Made by a program: the position numbers and the translations under genes. This document shows positions 16,910 through 24,512 of a stretch of 26,820 nt of DNA, in pieces. The notes beneath the pieces are model-generated. The model was not told the origin of the DNA. It saw nothing but the letters and a program-made list of their open reading frames with translations, and ran no database searches. Origin of the DNA: a virus. Positions within the stretch are counted from its first letter, which is position 1. Each line of letters starts with the position of its first letter. The DNA is taken from positions 1-26,820 of IMG/VR virus record IMGVR_UViG_3300028557_001218; one strand, given 5' to 3'.

Positions 16910-17986
16910 ATGATACAAGGAATTAGAATAACAAGCACAAATTTATCAGGACTAACGGCAAACGTTACTTTTTTACCCACAACTGGTGGAACCATTAATT
17001 TAGGTACCGAAGTAATACCATTTAATAATATTTCGGTTTATCCTTATGGGACATACGAATTAGAGGTTCCTTTATATGATAGAACATATGAAATAATTGT
17101 ACCAGCACCATTAACAGGTCAGAGTGCATATACTCAAACGGTAAGAACTGTTACTGTTGATGGAGGATATCAACCATTCTCAGGAGCGGTATTATCTGAA
17201 GTATGGGGGACATACACAACACAATATATTACAGATGAAGGAATACCATCAACTGACATTGTTTTAGCGGAAGGTATTTGTTCTGATGATGTTGATGCGG
17301 CATATTTACCAGGAAATATCGGTGGATGGCCAACAAGTATTAATTCATTTTTAGGTCCGTTTATGTCCGGTGGATTGGCAGGTTATCCGTTTGTTGGTAG
17401 TGTTGGATTTGGGGCATTTGCAAGTCACGTAGCAACAACTCTTGGTGGAACCTTGTTTGTAACAAGTACTCCACACATTGGTGTTACTGAAGATGGTCGT
17501 TCAGGTAGAATGTTAAGAAGAGGTAAAGCAAATAGTTTAACTGATAATACCTGTGGAGCGGTTGCGGGAGCGATTAGCCAAGTCGTGGATTTTTTAATCG
17601 CACCTCCAAGTCAAGACAATCCACCTTTTAATAATGAAAATTATTCTTTTTGGAAATTGACTGATATTTTATGGCCGTTTAAATCGACTTTAAGTGGATT
17701 CACAGGAACTACTGAAGAGATATATAATAAACAAATGATATTTGCCACAGAAACTATCAGGGATTCTGCTTATGATTATATTATTGCAAATTTACCAAGT
17801 CAAGTAAGCGCTAATACCACAAATGATGTGTATTTTTTAAGTGGTATTTTTATTAATAGTGATGTTAGTTCCGGTACAACACAATTTGAGTCATACGTTG
17901 TTGTTGATAAAGTTATGAAATACGAATTTGGTATAGGGTGGAGTGATATAACTGTTGATTATAAATCAGGATTACCAATTGACTAA
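16910..17986 (+). CDS. LCIB-like carbonic anhydrase domain on a virion module
   Basis: A 358-residue protein. Residues 1-65 (IRITSTNLSGLTANVTFLP, then YPYGTYELEVP) are related to the first 60 residues of the Pro/Thr stalk protein at 9611, suggesting a shared docking module. Residues about 95-345 resemble the LCIB/LCIC family of beta-type carbonic anhydrases: GYPFVGSVGFGAFASHV (158-174), TSTPHIGVTEDGRSGRMLRR (185-204) and NTCGAVAGAIS (213-223), preceded by EGICSDDVDA (121-130). C124, H173 and C215 are plausible zinc ligands, and an Asp of the CSDD motif with an Arg from residues 197-204 could form the catalytic pair. If active, it would interconvert CO2 and bicarbonate. The possibility of a dead, purely structural homologue remains. 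The leader is A-rich with no Shine-Dalgarno. Confidence 0.62.
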   Translation: MIQGIRITSTNLSGLTANVTFLPTTGGTINLGTEVIPFNNISVYPYGTYELEVPLYDRTYEIIVPAPLTGQSAYTQTVRTVTVDGGYQPFSGAVLSEVWGTYTTQYITDEGIPSTDIVLAEGICSDDVDAAYLPGNIGGWPTSINSFLGPFMSGGLAGYPFVGSVGFGAFASHVATTLGGTLFVTSTPHIGVTEDGRSGRMLRRGKANSLTDNTCGAVAGAISQVVDFLIAPPSQDNPPFNNENYSFWKLTDILWPFKSTLSGFTGTTEEIYNKQMIFATETIRDSAYDYIIANLPSQVSANTTNDVYFLSGIFINSDVSSGTTQFESYVVVDKVMKYEFGIGWSDITVDYKSGLPID

Positions 17987-18007
17987 ATAAATTAAAAAAT
18001 AAATAAT

Positions 18008-18256
18008 ATGAGAATTTGTATTTTAACAGAAAACGATAAGGTAGAACAAGTAAGAGAAGTTTGGGTAAATAAAAATGTTATGAAAATACCTTGTTCATCA
18101 ACAGGAGAAGAACCTGCAACACATTGGTTTTGTACAATGGCAGGATCTGAGGAAAAAATGAACTCTATTTACGCAAAGAAAAACTTATCTATTATGGAAT
18201 TAGAAATTGGTCCAAAAGAATTTCTTAATAAATGGAATCTGAAAATCATAAGATAG
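18008..18256 (+). CDS. Hypothetical protein
   Basis: An 82-residue soluble protein. MRICILTENDKVEQVREVWV opens as a beta-alpha element; PCSSTGEEPATHWFCTMAG contains two Cys and a His, and KNLSIMELEI forms a further strand. No family recognised. The ATG at 18008 follows AAATAAT with no Shine-Dalgarno. The gene overlaps the 2OG oxygenase gene by 25 nt, so the two are probably translated together. Confidence 0.6.
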   Translation: MRICILTENDKVEQVREVWVNKNVMKIPCSSTGEEPATHWFCTMAGSEEKMNSIYAKKNLSIMELEIGPKEFLNKWNLKIIR

Positions 18257-18867
18257 TAAAAAATTTCATCAGTGATGATGAAGTTAATCTAATTGTTGAT
18301 TGGGTGGATTCATTAAACCCAGAAGACGGGGATCCTAATTACCACTTAAGTGAAATCTCAAAAACACTGAAGGGAAAATCTTGTATTATTGACATTTCCA
18401 AAACGGAATTAACTAACTACATTACAAATTTTCAATCAGTTTCTAAAGTTTCAAAACAAGAGATACCCCAAATTATCAAAACTATTTTTAAAAGAATATC
18501 TGAAGAGAATAATCTACCCCTTGATAATATCTTTATACAAGCGGTTGATATGAATAAGGGTGGTAAGATACAACCTCACTATGACGCTTCTATTGATGGT
18601 TACATAAATTATAAGTGTAACATTAGTGTATTATCAGAAGATTATAAAATTTTTATAGACGACTCATCACCAATTATATCACAAAAAGATTTATATTGTT
18701 TTGAGGCTTCGTTATACAAACATTGGACAAATGAATTTAACTCAAGAAGAGTGTTTTTAAGTTTTGGATTCTTATTACCTTATGAAATTTTAAATAGGGA
18801 TAAAAATGACCCAAGAGTTAGATTAAGTAAAAGAATTGAGAAATTTTTTCAAAATAAAAATAAATAA
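18232..18867 (+). CDS. 2OG-Fe(II) oxygenase (prolyl hydroxylase-like)
   Basis: A 211-residue protein with the double-stranded beta-helix oxygenase signature: QPHYDASIDG with the HxD pair H116/D118, then after the expected spacing YKHWTNEFNSRRVFLSFGF, where H164 is the distal iron ligand and R172 or R173 would bind 2-oxoglutarate. These enzymes hydroxylate proteins, nucleic-acid bases or small molecules using O2 and 2-oxoglutarate. The overall length fits single-domain phage members. It overlaps the small upstream gene by 25 nt. Possible substrates include prolines in the Pro/Thr stalks (which would supply acceptors for the GT60-like enzyme), DNA bases (AlkB-like) or host protein. The proline idea comes only from gene context. 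Confidence 0.78.
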   Translation: MESENHKIVKNFISDDEVNLIVDWVDSLNPEDGDPNYHLSEISKTLKGKSCIIDISKTELTNYITNFQSVSKVSKQEIPQIIKTIFKRISEENNLPLDNIFIQAVDMNKGGKIQPHYDASIDGYINYKCNISVLSEDYKIFIDDSSPIISQKDLYCFEASLYKHWTNEFNSRRVFLSFGFLLPYEILNRDKNDPRVRLSKRIEKFFQNKNK

Positions 18868-18868
18868 C

Positions 18869-18877
18869 ATATTTATA
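18869..18877 (+). promoter_or_regulatory. ATATTTATA element before the 78-residue gene
   Basis: Exact copy of the recurrent element in the 24-nt gap after the oxygenase gene, 14 nt before the ATG at 18892. The sequence between is A-rich with no Shine-Dalgarno. Confidence 0.45.
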
Positions 18878-18891
18878 TAAAAAACAAAAAG

Positions 18892-19128
18892 ATGAAAGTA
18901 GAAATTACAAATCCTAAAACAATTGTTGTTACGGAACAACAAACAAAAACTTACAATGAGTTAACGGTTAAAAGGTTGGTTGATTTTCCTGAAAAAAAGA
19001 AAGTTGTTGCCTTTATTAAAGAAGTTAACAATCCTGTTGTTTTATGGGAAGGTGTTGCGTACGATACTATTGGTGACTGGACAAGTGCTAATGTTTCTGA
19101 AAGGTTAACAGAACTTTATTCGGCATAA
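18892..19128 (+). CDS. Small conserved-looking phage protein
   Basis: A 78-residue protein: VEITNPKTIVVTEQQTKTYNELTVKRLVDFP, with a KKVVAFIKEV strand, then PVVLWEGVAYDTIGDWTSANVSERLTELY. The second half (WEGxAYxxIGxWTxxxVxxRLxEL) is a pattern I associate with small phage proteins of unknown role. No membrane segment or catalytic motif is visible. It could be a small virion or accessory protein. (The first-half string is quoted in pieces of the N-terminal 31 residues only to mark the beta-rich start.). Confidence 0.65.
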   Translation: MKVEITNPKTIVVTEQQTKTYNELTVKRLVDFPEKKKVVAFIKEVNNPVVLWEGVAYDTIGDWTSANVSERLTELYSA

Positions 19129-19166
19129 TTAAGTCAATCCATTTGACTAAGTTAGGTTGATTAAAT

Positions 19167-19175
19167 ATATTTATA
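19167..19175 (+). promoter_or_regulatory. ATATTTATA element upstream of DNA polymerase
   Basis: Exact copy of the recurrent element, 12 nt before the ATG of the mini-ORF at 19188 and 60 nt before the polymerase start. A near copy, ATATTTATG, overlaps the polymerase ATG itself (19230-19238). Confidence 0.4.
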
Positions 19176-19187
19176 CAGGTAAGGTAA

Positions 19188-19214
19188 ATGCTGATATTAT
19201 TCGGTAGCAAATAA
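19188..19214 (+). CDS. Possible 8-residue leader peptide before DNA polymerase
   Basis: ATG to TAA encoding MLILFGSK, 21 nt before the polymerase ATG. It has the same 12-nt spacing from ATATTTATA as annotated genes and an AAGG Shine-Dalgarno-like sequence at 19181-19184, better than most genes here. It may be a translated leader that tunes polymerase expression, or a chance frame. Confidence 0.25.
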   Translation: MLILFGSK

Positions 19215-19235
19215 ACCAACTTAAAAAATATATTT

Positions 19236-22166
19236 ATGATATCACAAGAAGAAATTAAATCATTTCTAGAAGGGAATGATTCGGAAGAGCACATCGTTGC
19301 TATTGAGTTTGACTACGTGTCAGACCACATTTATAAAATCAAAGAAATACCTGGAAAAGGAAAATCTATCGTTAGAGATAGTTTAATTGCGTTTGCTTGG
19401 GTCGGTGATTTAAAAGGATTAAATTTTTATCAAGGATCCAAAGCATTACAAAAAGAAGCAATGTCCAAATATGGAATTGTAATAGATAAATTACGAACTG
19501 ACGGTAATGAAAGATTAGAAAACGGTCTAACATTTATGGTTAAGTCAATGAAAGGTTATAGGTCCTTAACCCAGTTTTTCCGTGATGGGGGTATTGATCC
19601 GTGGGCAGAAAAAGTTAGAGATAGATTTCTAATGTTACCTCCTGTAGAACAATACCTCATCTCAAAAGAAAAAAGATTGTTTAAAGGGTTTGAGGAATAT
19701 AACGACATTACCAGATTCGGATTTGACCTTGAGACGACCTCATTAGAACCAAAAGACGGTCGTATTTTTATGATTGGAATGAAAACCAATAAAGGATTCC
19801 TAAAAGTTATTGAATGTAAAGATGAAGATGATGAAAGAAGAGGTCTTGTTGAGTTCTTCAGAACAATAGACGAACTTAAACCATCAATTATTTCAGGATA
19901 CAATTCTGCAAATTTTGACTGGTTTTGGATTTTTGAAAGATGTAAGGCTTTAAATCTTGATATTAAAAAAATAGCAAAGTCCCTTAACCCAAAAAGAACA
20001 ATATCCCAAAAGGAATCAATGTTAAAACTGGCAAATGAGGTTGAGAAATTTAACCAGGTTCAGTTGTGGGGATATAATGTAATTGATATTATTCACTCAG
20101 TTCGTAGATCACAAGCAATCAATTCAAATATTAAAGAGGCAGGACTAAAGTACATCACCAAATTTATTGATGGTGAAGCTAAAGACCGTATATATATTGA
20201 CCATACAAAGATTGGTCCTATGTATGCCGAAAAAGATGAGTATTGGTTAAACATTGAAAATGGTAAATATAAAAAAGTTGGTGTTGACTCTAAAGTTGAT
20301 GATGTTTGTTTTAGACGAGGAGACATTTATATAAAAACAACTGGGGACAACATAGTTGAGCGTTATCTCGATGATGACCTTGAGGAAACCTTGATAGTGG
20401 ATGACGAATTTAATCAAGGAACTTTCCTATTAGCTTCTTTAGTTCCAACAACCTATGAAAGAGTTTCAACAATGGGAACGGCAACTCTTTGGAAGATGGT
20501 AATGCTTGCTTGGTCATATAAACATGGGTTAGCCATTCCAGAGAAAAAAGAACGGAGAAATTTTGTTGGTGGTCTATCAAGATTATTAAAAGTAGGATAC
20601 TCTAAGGACGTTTTAAAACTTGACTACTCTTCACTATACCCATCCATTCAGTTAGTTCACGACGTGTTCCCTGAGTGTGATATAACAGGAGCAATGAAAG
20701 GATTGTTAACGTTTTTCCGTAACTCTCGTATTATGTATAAGAATTTGGCGTCCGAGTATAAAGGTATTGATAAAAAGAAATCTTTGTCATACGATAGAAA
20801 ACAATTACCAATTAAGATATTTATTAACGCATTCTTTGGATCGTTATCGGCACCACAGGTATTTCCGTGGGGAGATATTGATATGGGGGAACAGATTACC
20901 TGTACTGGTAGACAATACCTCAGACAGATGGTTAAATTTTTTACAAAACGAGGTTACACCGCATCAGTATTAGATACTGATGGTGTAAATTTTTCATTAC
21001 CGGAAGGTGGTGTTGATGGACGTGTTTATATTGGTAAAGGAAATAACTCTTTAATAGTGAAAGGTAAAACATATACCGGTTATGATGCTGATGTTGCAGA
21101 GTTTAACGATATTTTTATGAAAGGGGAGATGTTTTTAGATTGTGATGGGACTTGGGATTCTTGTATTAACTTAGCTCGTAAGAATTACGCAACAATTGAG
21201 CACAATGGTAAAGTTAAACTAACGGGTAACAGTATTAAGTCCAAAAAAATGCCAAAGTACATTGAGAAATTTTTGGATAAGGGAGTTAAACAATTACTTA
21301 GAGGTGAGGGAAAAGAATTTATTGAGTGGTACTATGAGTACATCCAAAAAATATTTGACCAAAGGGTACCATTGGCTGAAATAGCATCTAAATCAAGGGT
21401 TAAATTAAGTGTTGAGGATTACATTAAACGTAGTAAACAAACCACTAAGGCGGGGTCATTGATGTCTAGACAAGCACATATGGAACTTGTTATTAGAGAT
21501 GGTATTCAATCAAATCTTGGTGATACGATTCTTTATGTGAATAACGGAACAAAGGCGTCTCATGGTGATGTTCAGAAAGTTAATAAACCAAAGAAGGGTT
21601 GGACTCAAGAACAATTAGATATATTTTTCCAAACTAATGAAAGTCATAAGGAAAAAGTAAAATTCCTACTTAAAAACGGATGGGAACAATCTTGGTCTGA
21701 TGATAACTGGGTAAGAAGTGATTCACCAAATAAAGAGGCAAACACAGGTATACCAACAGAGGGTGCATATCAAAAAGCATTTTCCGACATTGTTGGGTCA
21801 GTTGTTCAATTAAATTGTTATCGTATTGAACCCTCCGATTTAGAAAATAATCCTGAAATGTTGGGTGAATATAATATCCAAAGAGCAATTACAACTTTTA
21901 ACAAACGAGTTGAGCCATTATTGATTGTTTTTGATGATGAGGTTAGAGATACATTATTAGTTAAGGATCCTGAAGATAGAAGTTTCTATACAACAGACCA
22001 GTGTAAATTAATTAATGGTAAACCATTTAACCCTGAAGACCAAGATGATTTAGATGATTTATTAACTATAACCACCGAAGAATTGGATTTTTGGAATCGT
22101 GTTGGTATTGACCCTAATTACATTTATGAATTTGCTGAAGAAGGGTGGGAACAACACATCAATTAA
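19236..22166 (+). CDS. 43: Family B DNA polymerase, T4 gp43-like
   Basis: A 976-residue replicative polymerase with proofreading exonuclease. Exo I is FDLETT (D164, E166), Exo II is GYNSANFDWFW and Exo III probably RYLDDDLEET. Polymerase motif A is LKLDYSSLYPSI with D463. Motif B is KIFINAFFGSLSAP with K527 and N531, Phe replacing the usual Tyr. Motif C is VLDTDGVNF with D580 and D582, where the usual Ser after DTD is Gly. Only about 64 residues separate motif A Asp from motif B Lys, far fewer than the roughly 150 in RB69/T4, so the fingers are short. The exonuclease-polymerase junction has NFVGGLSR, matching the YxGG region. All catalytic carboxylates are present, so it should be active. It would copy the phage genome with a clamp encoded elsewhere. 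Confidence 0.93.
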   Translation: MISQEEIKSFLEGNDSEEHIVAIEFDYVSDHIYKIKEIPGKGKSIVRDSLIAFAWVGDLKGLNFYQGSKALQKEAMSKYGIVIDKLRTDGNERLENGLTFMVKSMKGYRSLTQFFRDGGIDPWAEKVRDRFLMLPPVEQYLISKEKRLFKGFEEYNDITRFGFDLETTSLEPKDGRIFMIGMKTNKGFLKVIECKDEDDERRGLVEFFRTIDELKPSIISGYNSANFDWFWIFERCKALNLDIKKIAKSLNPKRTISQKESMLKLANEVEKFNQVQLWGYNVIDIIHSVRRSQAINSNIKEAGLKYITKFIDGEAKDRIYIDHTKIGPMYAEKDEYWLNIENGKYKKVGVDSKVDDVCFRRGDIYIKTTGDNIVERYLDDDLEETLIVDDEFNQGTFLLASLVPTTYERVSTMGTATLWKMVMLAWSYKHGLAIPEKKERRNFVGGLSRLLKVGYSKDVLKLDYSSLYPSIQLVHDVFPECDITGAMKGLLTFFRNSRIMYKNLASEYKGIDKKKSLSYDRKQLPIKIFINAFFGSLSAPQVFPWGDIDMGEQITCTGRQYLRQMVKFFTKRGYTASVLDTDGVNFSLPEGGVDGRVYIGKGNNSLIVKGKTYTGYDADVAEFNDIFMKGEMFLDCDGTWDSCINLARKNYATIEHNGKVKLTGNSIKSKKMPKYIEKFLDKGVKQLLRGEGKEFIEWYYEYIQKIFDQRVPLAEIASKSRVKLSVEDYIKRSKQTTKAGSLMSRQAHMELVIRDGIQSNLGDTILYVNNGTKASHGDVQKVNKPKKGWTQEQLDIFFQTNESHKEKVKFLLKNGWEQSWSDDNWVRSDSPNKEANTGIPTEGAYQKAFSDIVGSVVQLNCYRIEPSDLENNPEMLGEYNIQRAITTFNKRVEPLLIVFDDEVRDTLLVKDPEDRSFYTTDQCKLINGKPFNPEDQDDLDDLLTITTEELDFWNRVGIDPNYIYEFAEEGWEQHIN

Positions 22167-22205
22167 AAATTGATAATAAAAGTTTGAATTTTACTAAAAA
22201 CCAAA

Positions 22206-22214
22206 ATATTTATA
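22206..22214 (+). promoter_or_regulatory. ATATTTATA element before the RHH-like gene
   Basis: Exact copy of the recurrent element, but only 3 nt before the ATG at 22218, in a TATATATA stretch, so its role here is less certain than at other sites. Confidence 0.3.
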
Positions 22215-22217
22215 TAT

Positions 22218-22373
22218 ATGGGACGACCTAAAAAAAAAGAAAAGGATAAAAAAATTAAAGTTGGGATTTGTATGGATAGACAACTTTATAAAAAAGTTAT
22301 GGAAAATGGTGGTAAAGTGTCTCAAATAATTGAAAATATAATTAGGGGATATTATGGGGACAAAAATTTGTAG
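22218..22373 (+). CDS. Small ribbon-helix-helix-like DNA-binding protein
   Basis: A 51-residue protein starting MGRPKKKEKDKKIKVGICMD. The layout is a basic N-terminal arm, one beta strand (IKVGICMD), helix RQLYKKVMENGG and helix KVSQIIENIIRGYYG, as in CopG/Arc-type repressors, which bind DNA as dimers through the strand. It lies 51 nt after the polymerase stop and overlaps the HNH gene by 20 nt in another frame. It may regulate these genes or the polymerase. The assignment rests on pattern and size only. Confidence 0.6.
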   Translation: MGRPKKKEKDKKIKVGICMDRQLYKKVMENGGKVSQIIENIIRGYYGDKNL

Positions 22374-22998
22374 TAACTGTAAGGTGGAAAAAGATATTTG
22401 TTTTTTTGGGGTAAATAAACAAACAAAAAGTGGGTTTAGATCAACTTGTAATGATTGCAGGAAGATTGAAAGTAGAAAATATAGGGAAATAAATCCCGAT
22501 AAAAGAAAAGAAACTTTAAAAAAGTATTACAAAAACAATAAAGAGTCGGAATTATTAAGGTTTAAAACCTATAGAGAAATAAACCCTGATAAAAGAAAAG
22601 AAACCGTAAAAAAATACTACGAAACTAACAAAACAATTATTAATAAAAAACAAACAATTTTAAATAAAAAATATTACAATAACGATTATTATTATAAACT
22701 AAAACATTTATGTAGAAGTAGAATTACCGATTTTTTAAAAATTAAAAATCTTACAAAAAAAAATAAAACATTTGATATTGTTGGTTGTTCCCCCCAATTC
22801 CTAAAAGAATATCTTGAGAACAAATTTATAGATGGAATGACTTGGGAAAATTATGGGTTTTATAGTTGGCATATTGACCATATAATTCCATTATCTTCAG
22901 CAAAAACAGAAGAAGAAATTTATAAATTATGTCATTACAGTAACTTACAACCTTTATGGGTTAAAGAAAATTTAAGTAAAGGATCTAAATTAGTTTAA
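22354..22998 (+). CDS. HNH endonuclease with N-terminal zinc finger
   Basis: A 214-residue protein. CSNC (6-9) and CNDC (32-35) make a zinc ribbon. Residues 43-59 and 73-89 are two copies of YREINPDKRKETxKKYY, 30 residues apart, a basic DNA-binding repeat. The HNH core is SWHIDHIIPLSSA (H173, D175, H176) followed by CHYSNLQPLW (N197) and KENLSKGSK. This is the architecture of free-standing phage HNH/homing endonucleases that cut DNA lacking the gene and spread by repair. It sits just beyond DNA polymerase, a common neighbourhood for such genes, and ends where convergent minus-strand genes begin (3-nt overlap). The ATG at 22354 overlaps the RHH-like gene. Confidence 0.85.
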   Translation: MGTKICSNCKVEKDICFFGVNKQTKSGFRSTCNDCRKIESRKYREINPDKRKETLKKYYKNNKESELLRFKTYREINPDKRKETVKKYYETNKTIINKKQTILNKKYYNNDYYYKLKHLCRSRITDFLKIKNLTKKNKTFDIVGCSPQFLKEYLENKFIDGMTWENYGFYSWHIDHIIPLSSAKTEEEIYKLCHYSNLQPLWVKENLSKGSKLV

Positions 22999-23366
22999 GT
23001 TATTTTTAACCCATCGGATGAGGTAATATACCAATTACCATCAACAAACTGAAACTGAACACAAGCTCCTTTTTCTAAAAGGAGTTCATCCCAATCTTCA
23101 TCAATTTGACCAACATCTGATTTAACAAGAACCGTAGTTAATGATTTAATAACGATTTTATTATTTTTTTTAGAATTAAGTGTAATTTCACATTCCCCAA
23201 CATTTTTAACAATTAAGATAGTTTCTTCGTCTGTTATGTAGTTTGGGGTTGTTATTACTTTTGAAATTTCTTTACTGGGATCAACAATAACCTTTGGTTC
23301 AATAACAGTTTGTGTTTGATATTTCACAACATTTTTTCTTGGTGTTATATTTTCTATTCTTATCAT
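22995..23366 (-). CDS. Small beta-rich putative virion protein
   Basis: A 123-residue protein. After a polar N-terminal stretch (to about residue 45) comes a regular beta pattern: ETILIVKNVGECEITLNS, KIVIKSLTTVLVKSD, and a closing CVQFQFVDGNWYITSSDG. The closing GxxVxFxxxDGNWYI motif is common at the end of phage fibre or decoration domains, where it packs the last strands. It overlaps the upstream virion gene by 4 nt (ATGA), so both are made from one message. No catalytic residues are visible. Likely a decoration or small tail component; not recognised by name. Confidence 0.6.
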   Translation of the reverse strand: MIRIENITPRKNVVKYQTQTVIEPKVIVDPSKEISKVITTPNYITDEETILIVKNVGECEITLNSKKNNKIVIKSLTTVLVKSDVGQIDEDWDELLLEKGACVQFQFVDGNWYITSSDGLKIT

Positions 23367-24490
23367 ATTACATAAATTTGTCTTGGCATTGCTCTAAACT
23401 TAAGCGACTTATTTAAATTTTCGGCGATTAATGCTTCACGTTCCATTACCTTTTCAGGTTTTAATCTGGTTAGACGGCCTTCAGCCCCTATAAGTTCATC
23501 AATAAGTTTTGTTTTTTCATCTTTTGCTTCAGTCGCTAAAGATGCGTAATCCATTGTTAAATCACCACCTTCACCGGTTTTTAAATTACCACTAAATTTA
23601 CCACGAACTCTTGATAGAGTTTCTTTACAATACGCAATAAACCATCTTCTAACCCAAACTTGTGCTGGATTATTTAAATCAGTCCAACTAATCTTATCAA
23701 AAGGTACATCAGAAGGTAACTTAATTATATCTGGATTATCAGCTAAACATTGGTCTCTATCATCATTTGTATCATAATACCAATACCAAACACGACCTCT
23801 TGTTAAGGTTCCATTACCAAAATCAAATTTACCTCCAGGAGTGTTCATTAAGTGAATTGCTTTTTTACCTCCAGGTAATGCGGTTACTCTGTATGTTAAA
23901 TCACCAGCAATCATTCTTCTTTGTATATTAATTTCTTGCATTCTAAGTAACATATCAAAAGCCGGCATCATAAAGTAACTACCTGCCATATTACCCATTT
24001 GTGCTAGACCACCACCTCCTCCGAGACCACCACCAGCACCTAATGACCCAAAAGACCAAGGATCAAACATTGTGTTATTCAATGTTGTGGGAGTAAACCA
24101 AAGTAATTCGTTAAGTTCCCTACCCGCAGGAATTTCATATATTTGTTGATTAGGAACCAATTGAATGTAATCTTTTTTTAAAACCCAGTCACCACCAGCT
24201 TGTAAACCAACAATCTTAGAATAAGCATATGTATACCTTGTTTCATAATCTAAACTTCTTGTTGTAAAAGCTTTAGTTAAAGATTGTGTATCAAGATTAA
24301 GGTTATTAAGAGCGGTCCATTGAGATTCAATTAACCAATCCTGCACGTATTGGGAATACTCATCGATTGAAAATTCAAGTAGGGTATCCATTTGTTCATC
24401 CTCAAGTTCAATACTTCTTAAAGGAGCTCCAAGTACGTGTTTAACTTTAGTATAAAGTTTACTTCTTTCTGGTTCGCTTATAATTGCCAT
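23363..24490 (-). CDS. Putative neck/connector virion protein
   Basis: A 375-residue protein. The N-terminal helix pair YTKVKHVLGAPLRSIELED then LLEFSIDEYSQYVQDWLIES resembles the start of phage neck/head-completion proteins (the gp13-like group in marine T4-type phages), where an LGAPxxxIELxDEQ motif is followed by an amphipathic helix. A KDYIQLVPNQQIYEIPAG strand pair follows. A Gly-rich loop (LGAGGGLGGGGG) lies mid-protein (about 150-165), and the C-terminal third is helical and charged. It is next to another probable virion gene. The neck role is inferred from memory of the motif, so a generic virion structural label is safer. Confidence 0.55.
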   Translation of the reverse strand: MAIISEPERSKLYTKVKHVLGAPLRSIELEDEQMDTLLEFSIDEYSQYVQDWLIESQWTALNNLNLDTQSLTKAFTTRSLDYETRYTYAYSKIVGLQAGGDWVLKKDYIQLVPNQQIYEIPAGRELNELLWFTPTTLNNTMFDPWSFGSLGAGGGLGGGGGLAQMGNMAGSYFMMPAFDMLLRMQEINIQRRMIAGDLTYRVTALPGGKKAIHLMNTPGGKFDFGNGTLTRGRVWYWYYDTNDDRDQCLADNPDIIKLPSDVPFDKISWTDLNNPAQVWVRRWFIAYCKETLSRVRGKFSGNLKTGEGGDLTMDYASLATEAKDEKTKLIDELIGAEGRLTRLKPEKVMEREALIAENLNKSLKFRAMPRQIYVI

Positions 24491-24502
24491 AGGTATTTTT
24501 AT

Positions 24503-24511
24503 TATAAATAT
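24503..24511 (-). promoter_or_regulatory. ATATTTATA element before the neck-like gene (minus strand)
   Basis: Read on the minus strand it is ATATTTATA, 12 nt before the ATG at 24490-24488, the same spacing as at plus-strand genes. It overlaps the end region of the upstream polyprotein gene by a few bases short of its stop. Confidence 0.45.
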
Positions 24512-24512
24512 C

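Larger units (their letters stand above)
19129..19235 (+). promoter_or_regulatory. Polymerase leader region
   Basis: The longest non-coding gap in the window (107 nt). It holds a 6-pair hairpin AGTCAA/TTGACT (19132-19148), the element ATATTTATA at 19167-19175, and a 9-codon reading frame. The hairpin lacks a T run, so it is not a clear terminator. T4 gp43 represses its own translation through an RNA hairpin; whether this leader does something similar cannot be told. Confidence 0.4.
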
